The translations under genes were made by a program, and so were the position numbers. From Mikania micrantha (Eukaryota > Streptophyta > Magnoliopsida > Asterales > Asteraceae), in the NCBI GenBank assembly GCA_009363875.1, contig CM018697.1, positions 47,695,484 through 47,759,483 on the forward strand: DNA of 64,000 nt. The letters are read 5' to 3'. Every line of letters starts with the position of its first letter. Position 1 is the stretch's first letter. The notes beneath the pieces are model-generated. The model did not search any database. It was given only the letters and a program-made list of their open reading frames with translations, and was not told the origin of the DNA. Shown in pieces: positions 9,601 to 18,470 of this stretch.

Positions 9601-11342
9601 CTTTCGCCCTTGATGTCTAGAGTTTCTCCGCTAGGGAGAGGTATGCGCACAACCTTGTCGTGGCAAATGATTTCAGCCTGGTTTTTAGACAACCAATCCA
9701 TGCCCACTACGACATCAAAACTGCCTAGTGTAACCGGCATGAGGTCAATCTTAAATTTATGGCCTGCTAGCTCTAAAGTGCATTCTCTCAGAATGTGCTT
9801 AGTTACAATCAATTTACCATCAGCTAGCTCTACTGTATATTCAACATCTAAGGGTGTTGGGGTTATGGCAAGTATCTCACTAAAGTCCTTAGATATAAAG
9901 CTTTTCTCAGCTCCAGTATCAAACAATACAGTAGCATAGTTATCGTTTAAGAGATACGTACCGGTTGCAAGGTTGGGATCCCTCCTGGCCTCCTTGGCCC
10001 CAATCACGAAGGCTCGTCCCCTCGCTCCATTGTTCCCGTTGTTGTTCGGTTGGTTGTTGTTCTTTTTCAGGTGCGGGCAATCCTTCTTGAAGTGCCCTGG
10101 TTTCCCACATTCGAAGCAACCCTTCGGTGCTTCAAGTTGTTGCTGTTGTTGTGGCTGCTGCGGGGTTTTTGTCATTAGTTCACCCCTGCAGTCTTTGGCT
10201 GCATGTCCCCCTTTTCCGCAGCGCTGACATTGGAAGCGGCCACATTGACCCGGTGCATGATGGAAGTTGCACTTGTGGCATTTGGGGTGTTTTCCAGCAT
10301 AACCTCCTTGATTCTGGGTGGTTGGAATGGGTGGGGCATAAGCTTGGGTTGATCCAAACTTACGTTGCTGTGGTGGTGGTTGGAGAGTGGTTGGTTTGTT
10401 CTGGGTGTCATCCCATTTTCGTTTGCCCTTGTCGTTGGTTGTGGTCACAGCACCACGGGGTGGCAAGAGTCCTTGTGCAACCGCCGAGTCAGTGAGTTTG
10501 TGGGTAAGTCGTACGGCTTGTTGCATGGTAATGGGGTCAGCAGAGAGTACCATTCCCTGGATTTGAGGTGGCAATCCATCGATATATTTCTCTATGTGCT
10601 TGAAAGGTGGATTTGCCATCTCCGGGCACAGGTTTGCCAGTTCATAAGACCTGGCAGTGTAGGCCTCAACCTCGGAACCTATCATTTTGTGGTTCCAGAA
10701 CTCCGTCTCAAGTTTCTGCACTTCACCGCGGGGACAGTATTCGCGGTTCAACATCTGCTTAAAATTTTCCCAAGGCAGAGCGTTGGCTGCATCAAGCCCT
10801 AGGTTTTGGACATTGGCGTTCCACCAAGTGAGGGCAGCTCCCTCGAACGTCCCTGCAGCGAACTTGACCCTGTCCTCGTTCCTGCAGTTGCTCATGGCGA
10901 AAGCTGATTCCGCCTTCTCGATCCATCGCAATAGTCCAACGGCTCCCTCAGTGCCGCTGAACGAGTGAGGTTTGCAGTCCAGAAACATCTTGAACGTGCA
11001 GAGAGGTGGGTTAGGATTTGCTCCTGGAATATGCAAAGAGTAGAGTTGGGTTAAGTATCGAGTGAGTGTATTGAATTGGAAACAAGTGATTGTGATGCGA
11101 GGTGAATATGAAAAGGATTCATCACCTTGGTTCAGTAGGTTTTGGTTACGGGCAGCTTCCCGTGCAGCAAGTACCTCCTCAACCCGTTCGTTGATGAGGG
11201 CGTTCAACTCAGCTTGAGTCAAGTTGATGTTTCCACGTCCGCCCGCATTCCTGCGTCCTCCACGTCTTCCAGCCATGATCTTCATAGCGAGAATACGTGT
11301 TAGTGTTTGACTAATGACTAATGTAGTGTGTGTGGTAGGCAT
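6627..11342 (-). CDS. gag-pol: Gypsy gag-pol polyprotein with chromodomain
   Basis: One ORF of 1,571 codons encodes all proteins for retrotransposition through RNA and cDNA. Domains in order: gag core (TWW near residue 172); knuckles including CFECGKPGHFKKDC (about 408-421); aspartic protease DTGA (about 475); reverse transcriptase with FIDDILIYS (about 805-813); RNase H starting near YCDAS (about 955); integrase H2C2 zinc finger (about 1150-1185) and DDE core (MDF near 1215, HPQTDGQSE near 1305); chromodomain (about 1505-1560), which in this family guides insertion to heterochromatin. The likely start is ATG at 11276 or 11285 (MKIMAG), because upstream residues look like leader. A 102-bp intron-like stretch (11125-11024) is read through in frame. 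The stop overlaps a hairpin. No frameshift or stop is seen. Confidence 0.95.
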   Translation of the reverse strand: MPTTHTTLVISQTLTRILAMKIMAGRRGGRRNAGGRGNINLTQAELNALINERVEEVLAAREAARNQNLLNQGDESFSYSPRITITCFQFNTLTRYLTQLYSLHIPGANPNPPLCTFKMFLDCKPHSFSGTEGAVGLLRWIEKAESAFAMSNCRNEDRVKFAAGTFEGAALTWWNANVQNLGLDAANALPWENFKQMLNREYCPRGEVQKLETEFWNHKMIGSEVEAYTARSYELANLCPEMANPPFKHIEKYIDGLPPQIQGMVLSADPITMQQAVRLTHKLTDSAVAQGLLPPRGAVTTTNDKGKRKWDDTQNKPTTLQPPPQQRKFGSTQAYAPPIPTTQNQGGYAGKHPKCHKCNFHHAPGQCGRFQCQRCGKGGHAAKDCRGELMTKTPQQPQQQQQLEAPKGCFECGKPGHFKKDCPHLKKNNNQPNNNGNNGARGRAFVIGAKEARRDPNLATGTYLLNDNYATVLFDTGAEKSFISKDFSEILAITPTPLDVEYTVELADGKLIVTKHILRECTLELAGHKFKIDLMPVTLGSFDVVVGMDWLSKNQAEIICHDKVVRIPLPSGETLDIKGERSDTPLNIISCMKAHKCLRKGYTAILALITDKTEEEKRIEDIPVVCEYPDVFPKDLPGLPPPRQVEFRIDLVPGAAPIARAPYRLAPSEMQELSTQLQELLDKGFIRPSFSPWGAPVLFVKKKDGTFRMCIDYRELNKVTIKNRYPLPRIDDLFDQLQGSSYYSKIDLRSGYHQLRIQEEDIPKTAFRTRYGHYEFLVMPFGLTNAPAVFMDLMNRVCKPYLDKFVIVFIDDILIYSKTQEEHKEHLQLTLELLRKEKLYAKLSKCDFWIREVQFLGHVVNEQGIYVDKSKIEAIKNREAPKTPTEVRQFLGLAGYYRRFIEGFSKIAQPLTALTHKDKKYLWTEKQEAAFQLLKQKLCSAPILSLPDGTEDFVVYCDASIQGLGCVLMQREKVIAYASRQLKAHEKNYTTHDLELGAVVFALKIWRHYLYGTKCTIYTDHKSLQHIFEQKELNMRQRRWLELLNDYECAIKYHPGKANVVADALSRKNTSKPKRVRALQLTILPNLPEQIRVAQVEALRAENLAAESLRGMEQHLKAKDDGLQYFMERVWVPRHGNLRDLVMDEAHKSRYSIHPGSDKMYHDLKILYWWPHMKADIATYVGKCLTCAKVKIEYQKPSGLLTQPEIPMWKWEQISMDFITKLPRTPSGCDTIWVIVDRLTKSAHFLAIKENDKMEKLARIYVKEVVSRHGVPISIISDRDARFTSNFWKSLQKSLGTRLDMSTAYHPQTDGQSERTIQTLEDMLRACVVDFGNSWETHLPLVEFSYNNSYHTSIKAAPFEALYGRKCRSPICWAEVGDSQLTGPELVHETTEKIVQIRNRMAAARDRQKSYADKRRKPLEFQVGDKVLLKVSPWKGVIRFGKRGKLNPRYIGPFEILKRIGPVAYQLNLPTELDGVHNVFHVSNLKKCLSDETLIVPLDEIQVDEQLRFVEEPVEIMDREVKQLKQSKIPIVKVRWNSKRGPEFTWEREDQMMRKYPHLFKQTTSSVDNNE

Positions 11343-11566
11343 TGTAAAGAAGTATGTAAAACTATCGGCTCTTGTCCGTCATGTGCAGTCACATACGGTG
11401 TTGATGGCGATATCATATAGTAAGTGTGTATACTAAGTGTGAGTGTAATCATGTATACCAGCATCACAATACTAAGCTCTATGTGTTGTGTGGAGACTAG
11501 TGGTTATAGACTAAGTTCACTAAATGCAAACCTAATTCGCAATAACCGGAGGCTCTGATACCAATC
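11343..11566 (-). other. Gypsy-1 5' leader with primer-binding site
   Basis: Leader between the 5' LTR and gag. GCTCTGATACCA at 11552-11563 is the complement of the initiator tRNA-Met primer site, separated from the LTR by ATC. No ORF is credible here. Confidence 0.88.
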
Positions 11567-14500
11567 TGTCGCACCCCGAGAAATCCCGTCCCTTCCGGGG
11601 CGCGAGCGGCGGCAGGTTGTCAGGATCGCAGTCTCCGGTCACACAACATGCGAGACCTATATGTCTGATTTCTTACGTACATCCAATAATTTGGATAAAA
11701 CAGTTTAGTAATATCAGAGTTGCGGAAATAAAGTACAAGTTAACAAGACAGTTTAATCATTCATAGTTGCGGAAGCGATTTAAGCTGATTAACATTACAT
11801 AACAACCAAATGGTAATAAATGTTTGATAAACTAAGACACTTAAATAGATGCATGCGACCCCGGCCTAGCATCCTATTCCTGGTGCGCGTGCCTTAGTTA
11901 CCTGAGAAAACATGCGAGAAAAATGTCAACACAATGGTTGGTGAGAGCACAGGTTTGTAATCAGCAGTAAACATCGAAATGTTTAAAGTAAAGTTTGCAG
12001 GTCTATTTTTCAATACAATGCAATATCAATTGATAGCTAGTCAATATGTTTTATATCATATGCGGGTTCGCAACCGAAGCTAACATGCTGCCTCCCGCCC
12101 TATCCATCCAAGATATGGCAAATGTTGTTTGGTCAATTATGCACTGTTCCGACCTCCAGTCGGGGTGGCCATACGGCTCGCAACAGTGGGGCTTGTCAGG
12201 CCCAAATAGTACTATTCAGAATTACCACGCTGAGCGCAACGCGCTATTAACGGTTCGAGGTGTGTTTAATGAGGACTTATCAGTTTGTGGATGAATACCA
12301 CACATATGCATATATGATATTAGCATGTACAAAAATAACCAAAAGCGTGTAAGTTGTTCCAAAGTAGTTTGTATGCAATGTTTTCTCCCCCAAAGGTAGA
12401 AAATGTAAAAAGGGGCCGTGAACTCACCTTAGCGAAGTAAACAACGTAAGCGTAAGCTCCTGTGTAGTCAGGTAGTCAGTCACCGGCTACCTATATCGTA
12501 TACTATACGTGAGTTCGTGTAAGTGATCGTGTTACGTGATCGATAACTCTCGGTCGATCATGTCTGTCCGTGTCGGTCTACATTGACCGTGTTTGACCGT
12601 GTGTGTCAACGACCCGTTGGTGAACCTTGTGTTGGTTGTGTTTTGTGAAACATTCGTGTTAGTGCTCGTTGTGTGCAAAACACGTAAGTCGCGTCTATGG
12701 ACAACTTACCATTTATAGTAAGTTTCCATTTACAGCAAGTTCACAAGCATATTGATTTTAGAGTTCTAGCATGCTCATTGATCCTACGTGATCATGTTAA
12801 CACATAGCACATCATCATACAAAGTTACATAAGTCGTTTACCACATGTTTGCACATAAAAGTTTCCTAAAATGGAAAGTTTCCATTTGTAGTATTCGTGA
12901 CAACGGAAACCATCTAACTTAGTATCTAATCATCATACTACAACATAATAAGTCATCTAGCATGTTCGAATCACACATCATGTTCACAAATCGATTTTTG
13001 TAAAAATAAAGTTACTATAAATAGTAACTTTGTGGTTTTTGCATCAAGTGACCATCTTAATATTTCTAAACCAATTTTCATGTCACCAATCATCATAATA
13101 ACCAATCTAACATCATTTAAACATGCAAACATGGTCCAATACATCATCTAGCAATATTTTGACCCGAAAAGTTACTAAATATAGTAACTATGTCAAAATG
13201 ACTATAAACATTATCAAAATCACATTCTAAGTGTTCAAATCATCATCTTAACATCCTAATAGCAATTCCTCATACATGCATGTTCATCATTCTCACTAAA
13301 TCATCATCTTGTAACTCAAAAGTTACTAAAAATAGAAATAATCATAAATAAACCATTTTAACATCATCTATTCATGAAATCATCATCCAATGTTATCAAG
13401 AAACATATCTATATACTCAAAATCACTCCAACCATCATGGATCATACATGCATGGCATTATAATGTCATAAATCATCATTTCAAGCATATAGGTTCATAC
13501 TCATCACTTTAGATCATCATAAAACTCAATCTAAACATCATAGATCATCAAGAAATACATTTATATCATCAAACCCAGATTCAAACCACAAGAAATTCGT
13601 GCATTGTGATGGGTGGGTGCTTGTATGTGAGTGGATCTTCATGCATGTGGGTTTTTACCCATTGCATGTTCGATCTAACTATCAAGAAGCAAATAAAACT
13701 ACCTTAGATGCTCTAGATCGCTGGAATGAAGTTGAATCAGGGATTTGGCAGCTCCAAGGGTGGCTGGAAATAAACTCTTAGTGGCTTCAAGTGGTGATGT
13801 GTTGATGGTGATGAGTTCCAAGCTTCCTTCTATACTCCAATGGCTTCCTAGGAGCTTCAAAGCTTCATCAATGGAGTTTTCTGGTGAAATGATGAAGAAA
13901 CAGAGGTAGGAACTCGAGATGGAGGTGTTATGACCGAGAGAATAGGATTAGAATGATTAAAGTGAGATAGGTTGAGTGTAAATCTTATTTTTGCGATCTG
14001 TGCATGTCAGGCGTAACGCCTGGCGTGGGTTAAAGATGTTAGGCGTTACGCGCGGATGGATTTGTGTCCGGCTGAGTCCCTTGTCCCGCGCGCATCGCCT
14101 GAGATGGGTGTTTCGGGTCAGGCGTAGCGCCTGGCCCATATGTTAGGCCCACTAAGCCTGTTTTGTTGTTCTAGGCCCGTTCTCGCCCGTTTCTCGACTG
14201 TAGAACGTCGTTCGAGTGTCGTTTGGACTCTAATCGTCAATTATTAGCCATAATTGACTTGTGAAGTGCTTCGGTGTTTAGTTGTTGTGATGTTCACTGA
14301 CGTTCGTGAGACTCGTGTGTGTTTCGGTAATTCCTCGAATTATCGATGATTGTTTGTGTTCGTGTCTAACGAAGTGTTTGCACGCTTGATTAATCCTAAT
14401 CAACGTGTGATGCACAATTCAATAATTCCCCGAATTATTGTTTTGCGTTAGTGTTGTGTTTGCCACACTTGGTTTCCAAAACCAATGTGCAATGTACGAT

Positions 14501-14644
14501 TCGATAGCTCCACGGACTATCGTTTCGCAGTAGTTTGTGTTCAGCTCATCTAATTAAACATAATTAAATGAAATGCAAGAAGTATGAGTGTGAAATGTAA
14601 AGAATACAAGAGTTGCAATTTACCTGCAATTGCCGGGTGTCACA
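11567..14644 (-). repeat. Gypsy-1 5' LTR
   Basis: 3,078 bp, the promoter LTR, with the same structure as 3411-6488 shifted by 8,156 bp. Palindromes lie at 14008-14022, 14040-14052 and 14119-14133; the putative LTR intron is 12427-11902. The outer end is at 14644, followed directly by GTATT and Copia-1 coding sequence, which marks the insertion point. Confidence 0.93.
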
Positions 14645-15275
14645 GTATTTGCTATAAGTATCTGTGCTCGATATCAATCAAAACCTAATGTGTCACATCT
14701 GATTGCAGTCAAAAGAATTCTTCGTTATCTGAAGGATACACCAGACACCGGTCTGTGGTATCCTAAGGATGATAACTTTTCCTTCAATGCCTACAGTGAC
14801 TCCAATTATGGAGGATGTAAGACATATGCGAAATCCACAACTGGAGGTGCACAATTTTTGGGAGAAAGATTAGTTTCTTGGCAGTGTAAAAAGCAAACAT
14901 TTGTTGCTACTTCTACATGTGAGGCTGAGTATGTAGCGGCTGCCAGTTGTTGTTCAAAAGTTTAGTGGATACAACAACAGATGAGAGACTATGGTTTGAA
15001 TTTTCTGACAACCCCAATTCATGTTGATAATGAGACTGCTATTGCTATAACAAAGAATCATGTGTATCATTCACGATCCAAACACATATATATTAGGTTT
15101 CATTTCATACGCGATTGCTATGAAAAGAAACTTATTGATGTGATGAAGATACATACAATGAGCAAAGAGTAGACCTTCTCACCAAGGCTTTTGATAAAAA
15201 CCGTTTTGAATATTTGCTCAAATTAAATGGCATTCGGGTCATGGGTGAGGTTATTTTAAATCAACTTCCTTCATA
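14645..15275 (+). pseudogene. Copia-1 RT end and RNase H fragment
   Basis: The translation follows the end of Copia-2 RT and its RNase H, including the YSDSNYGG stretch, CEAEYVAAA and SKHIYIRFHF. It starts mid-gene because Gypsy-1 inserted here. A TAG at 14963-14965 stands where Copia-2 has Leu, and frame is lost again around 15160, before the region equivalent to ADLLTKAF. Copia-1 keeps the base that Copia-2 lost near 57830, so the two copies carry different defects. Confidence 0.85.
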
Positions 15276-16733
15276 ATCAATTTTTATTGAATTAACATGA
15301 GATATTTTAATTTTTTTGTTTTGTGTTTTAGTTTTTAGGGGGAGAAAATTTTGAAAAGTACAAAAACATTTGAAAAATCAAAAACACAAACACATTAAAA
15401 AAATTTAAAATTTTGAGAAATTGATTCGACCAAGTGAGAAATGACAGTACATTGTTTGCAATTGGAAGCACATCTGTATCATACAAAAACCTAAACATAA
15501 AGAACATTTATAATTACATAGTATGATGTGTTGGTAGGTTTATAACTTAGTTAAGATGACATTAGACAAAATTTTGATTATGCTTTATAAGAAACAGATG
15601 CTTTAGAATACAGTACTTAGTTTTGTCCTTAATGAGTGGTGATTATTCTTACAAAATGTTTCTTGAACAAAAGTTAATTTACTAGTTTTGATCAACTGTT
15701 TATTTTTCAAAAAGAAATTCTAAATTTGTTTTTTTTCTTTTATTTTAGTTTAAAGCTGAAACATTCTTTGCGTATACTTACGTATCGACCTGATTGTTAT
15801 AGCTTTAAACAATTCAAATTTGTTTTCTTGGTTCTGATTAAGATTTGGACAATCACTGCGTATATGAAAATATCGATCTGATTGTTAAAAGCTTAATCTT
15901 AATTTATTGTTTAGTTCATTTTCTGGATCATATGAGCATACGAAAGTATCAACCTTGATTCTAAGATTTTGAATAAATTCAAATTGTTTTACTTTTTGTA
16001 GTTTTTAAAAGAAATTCTATTTTGTTTTTACGTGAGCTAGTTAAAATCGAAGTAATTACTTTCAAGAACATTTGTGTTTGATTAGTTATTCACAAAACGT
16101 GGATGTGTTCAAGTAAATGGATATTATAACGTATTTGATGATTTTGTTTTTAATTGATATCTTAACTAAGTAATTAAACTTAAAGAGAATAAATATACTG
16201 ACAATCATCTTTGAATTGTAACTTGCTAATAAGTATATTCATTAATTCAATCAGATGTGTTGATGATTGTAATACAATATGATCTCATGTATGCATGTTT
16301 CTCAAACAAAAAAAAATGTGATTGTTTTGTTAGTTTATATTTCAAAGTTAGATTTGTAATTTGTTTGTTCTAAAAATTTTAAAAATACAAAAAGATTTTT
16401 TGTTTTTATCTGATGTTAAATCAGTAATTTTTGATTATTTGTTTGCTTTTGAAACATTAAACATTGGTTTTGTTTGAAATTTTTAAAATAAAACTGAATT
16501 TAAAAAGATTTGCTTGAAGGTTCGTTTGTAAGTTTGTTGAATAGGTTCGTTGACCAGGTTCGTCTAACAGGTTCGTTTAATAGGTTTGTTCACAGGTTCG
16601 CCTGAGAGGTTTGTTGAACAGGTTCGTTCAAGAGGTTTTGAACAGGTTCGTCTGAGAGGTTTTAGACAGGTTCATTGGATAAGTTTGGTCAAAATTGGTC
16701 AAAGGTTCGTTCAAAGGTTTGTTAAAAGGTTCG
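15276..16733 (+). other. Copia-1 spacer between pol and the 3' ORF
   Basis: No gene. It holds an internal polypurine tract AGGGGGAGAA (15337-15346), three diverged copies of a GTATAC..ACGTATC..CTGATTGTT unit (about 15771-15798, 15858-15886, 15932-15960), T-rich sequence, and a GGTTCG/GGTTTG array from about 16518. The same order occurs in Copia-2 at 58292-59701, so this noncoding DNA is conserved between copies. Confidence 0.75.
15337..15346 (+). promoter_or_regulatory. Internal polypurine tract, Copia-1
   Basis: TTTTTAGGGGGAGAA lies just after pol and 6.4 kb before the 3' LTR. The true tract at the LTR is AAGGGGGAG (21734-21742). The equivalent in Copia-2 is at 58361-58370. Multiple tracts are known in Sireviruses. 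Confidence 0.6.
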
Positions 16734-17432
16734 TAAATAAATAGAGGTTTGTGTGTGATACGTTCGTCACTTTCATCAGACTTCATTAGCGAACCTGCAA
16801 AAGAGATTTTTAGATTTTTAGATTTTTTCGATTTAGGATCTCAGAAACTTTATGCCAGATATCGTTTGATTCAGAATTGTCATGTGAACATTTATAGGTA
16901 AAAATTTTGAAGATTGACCGGCTAAATTGAGAGATTTGTTGATTTTTAGTTAGGTTTAGTCGAACTTGTTGTTTGGTATTAAAATCCGTTTAAATCTGAA
17001 GTCTGGACAAAATGTTTTCATTAATGTTGTTCATATGTGTTTGGCGAACCTTTGGATATAAATTTTGTGATCTAATTCTTAGATTTGAAAAGTTGATTTT
17101 AAAATGGATCAGGTTCGCTAATTGAACATAGGTTCGCTGGATTCTATAAGGTTTGTCTGAATTTTAAAGGTTCGGGCTGAACCTCTTTGTTTTAACCGAA
17201 CCTTCTTTGGTTAATGGTTCGTTTGACTATTAGGTTCGTGATAAGACAAGGTTCGTTCATGAGAAGGTTCGGTCATATCAAGGTTCGTTGGTTTAAATAG
17301 GTTTGTCTAATCAAGAGGTTCGTCTAGGATTAGGTTCGGCACAGGGGTTCGCTGCTTTCAATACTTAGAATTTTTTATTATTTTTTAATTTTTGTTAATT
17401 TTGTTTTAATTTTGTTTTTTTTCTGATTGTAG
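16734..17432 (+). promoter_or_regulatory. Putative internal promoter and 5'-UTR intron of the 3' ORF (Copia-1)
   Basis: A TATA-like TAAATAAATA (16734-16743) follows a GGTTCG array. About 155 bp further on is a donor ATAG|GTAAAAATTTTG (intron from 16898). A long T-rich tract and acceptor TTCTGATTGTAG (ending 17432) lie two bases before the ATG at 17435. A second GGTTCG array (about 17110-17355) is inside the putative intron. Copia-2 has the same parts at 59702-60488. Transcription and splicing are inferred only. Confidence 0.5.
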
Positions 17433-17600
17433 AAATGGCGAATCTTACATTTAGAGATAAGCATAATCTATGTGCATATCTAGATCCTACGACAAAGAAC
17501 GGCAAAGATTTCAGACCGATGATCGAGTTTTTGAGAAGATCAATAATCTATCATGCCATATCTAATTCCTGTCACATTTACAGATCTCATGTTCAAAGCT

Positions 17601-18470
17601 TGTTGATAGTGGATGTTCACGGCATATGACAGGAGAGATCAGTTTGTTGAAAGATTTTCGAGAGATGAACGGATGTTATGTTAACTTTGCAGGTGACAAA
17701 GGAGGTAAGATTACCGGGAGTGGTAGTTTGACTAATGGTAAAGTTTCCTTTGACAATGTGAATTACTACAAAGACTTAACTAATAATCTTTTGAGTGTGT
17801 CTCAGATACGTGATAAAGGTTACAAGGTTTTGTTTGACGAGAAGAAACGCTATGTGCTCAAACAAGGAATTCAAATTCCTGATGACTTGATTCTGATGAC
17901 TGCAGACAGGTGTAAAGATCTGTATGTGTATTTGATACCACTGTTGATTTGGTTGAAACTGATCAGGATCGAATACGTAGTTCTACGAACTATCAACTAT
18001 GTGCGGAATCCATAGTCAATATGTATGAATACAAAGAACACATGCATTTCAATAAACACCTCTTGTATTATCAACAAATGATTACAAGAAGACAATTCTC
18101 CCACAGAGAAAATACAGAGAATTTCTAACAGTCTGTACAAAGTTTTGAAAGTTCTCAAAAGTTCTGTCCAGATCTACAAACAAACCTGCTATTTATAGAT
18201 ACTGGACCAGCGAACCTTTTACTGCTAGCCGAACCTAAGGTTTGCCAGCCGAACCCTAAGGTTCGCTGGACGAACCCTTAATACCATTCAAAAGGTTCGC
18301 CGAACCTTTGACAGCCTATAGGTTCGCTAAACCTAACAACCACAATAGGTTCGCTGACATGCCAAGGTTCGTGGGCCGAACGAACCTTATGCAAATACTA
18401 GCCGAACCTTTTACAAAAACAAAATAAATACAACTTTTGAATAGCAAACAATTACAAACATGCACTAACA
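17601..18470. mobile_element. 870-bp chimeric insertion: protease fragment plus inverted LTR
   Basis: Flanked by the 5-bp direct repeat AAGCT (17596-17600 and 18471-18475), and removal restores collinearity with Copia-2. From the left it reads a plus-strand Copia protease/pre-integrase fragment (17601 to about 17931), then GATACCAC, the complement of the primer site, then a complete LTR in minus orientation (17942-18470). Both ends are TG...CA. The left end TGTTGATAG comes from the protease coding sequence but imitates the inverted LTR terminus TGTTGATTT. Integration by integrase of an aberrant cDNA is the simplest reading. Confidence 0.85.
17942..18470 (-). repeat. Copia LTR in minus orientation inside the chimeric insertion
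   Basis: 529 bp. On the minus strand it begins TGTTAGTGCATGTTTG and ends ATCAACA, like the LTRs at 50810-51289 and 21745-22184. It contains a CGAACC/GGTTCG array (about 18200-18410) and is followed on its own strand by GTGGTATCA, the first bases of the primer site. Confidence 0.88.

Larger units (their letters stand above)
3411..14644 (-). mobile_element. Complete Gypsy LTR retrotransposon, chromovirus (Gypsy-1)
   Basis: The element reads right to left: 5' LTR 11567-14644, primer site 11552-11563, one gag-pol ORF 11342-6627, polypurine tract 6489-6500, 3' LTR 3411-6488. Both LTRs are 3,078 bp and begin TGTGACACC and end TGCGACA. Every feature I matched between them sits at exactly 8,156 bp offset, and blocks read side by side show no difference. 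The C-terminal chromodomain and long LTRs point to the Tekay/Del branch. The ORF is uninterrupted, so the element may be autonomous and very young. At the right edge it interrupts Copia-1 before GTATT; on the left it joins a second partial internal copy instead of Copia-1, so a 5-bp target duplication cannot be shown. Confidence 0.9.

Noticed and set aside
9973..10968. Several plus-strand ORFs opposite Gypsy-1 gag (also 1817-2812)
   Set aside because: Antisense frames of a strong gag ORF with no independent support.
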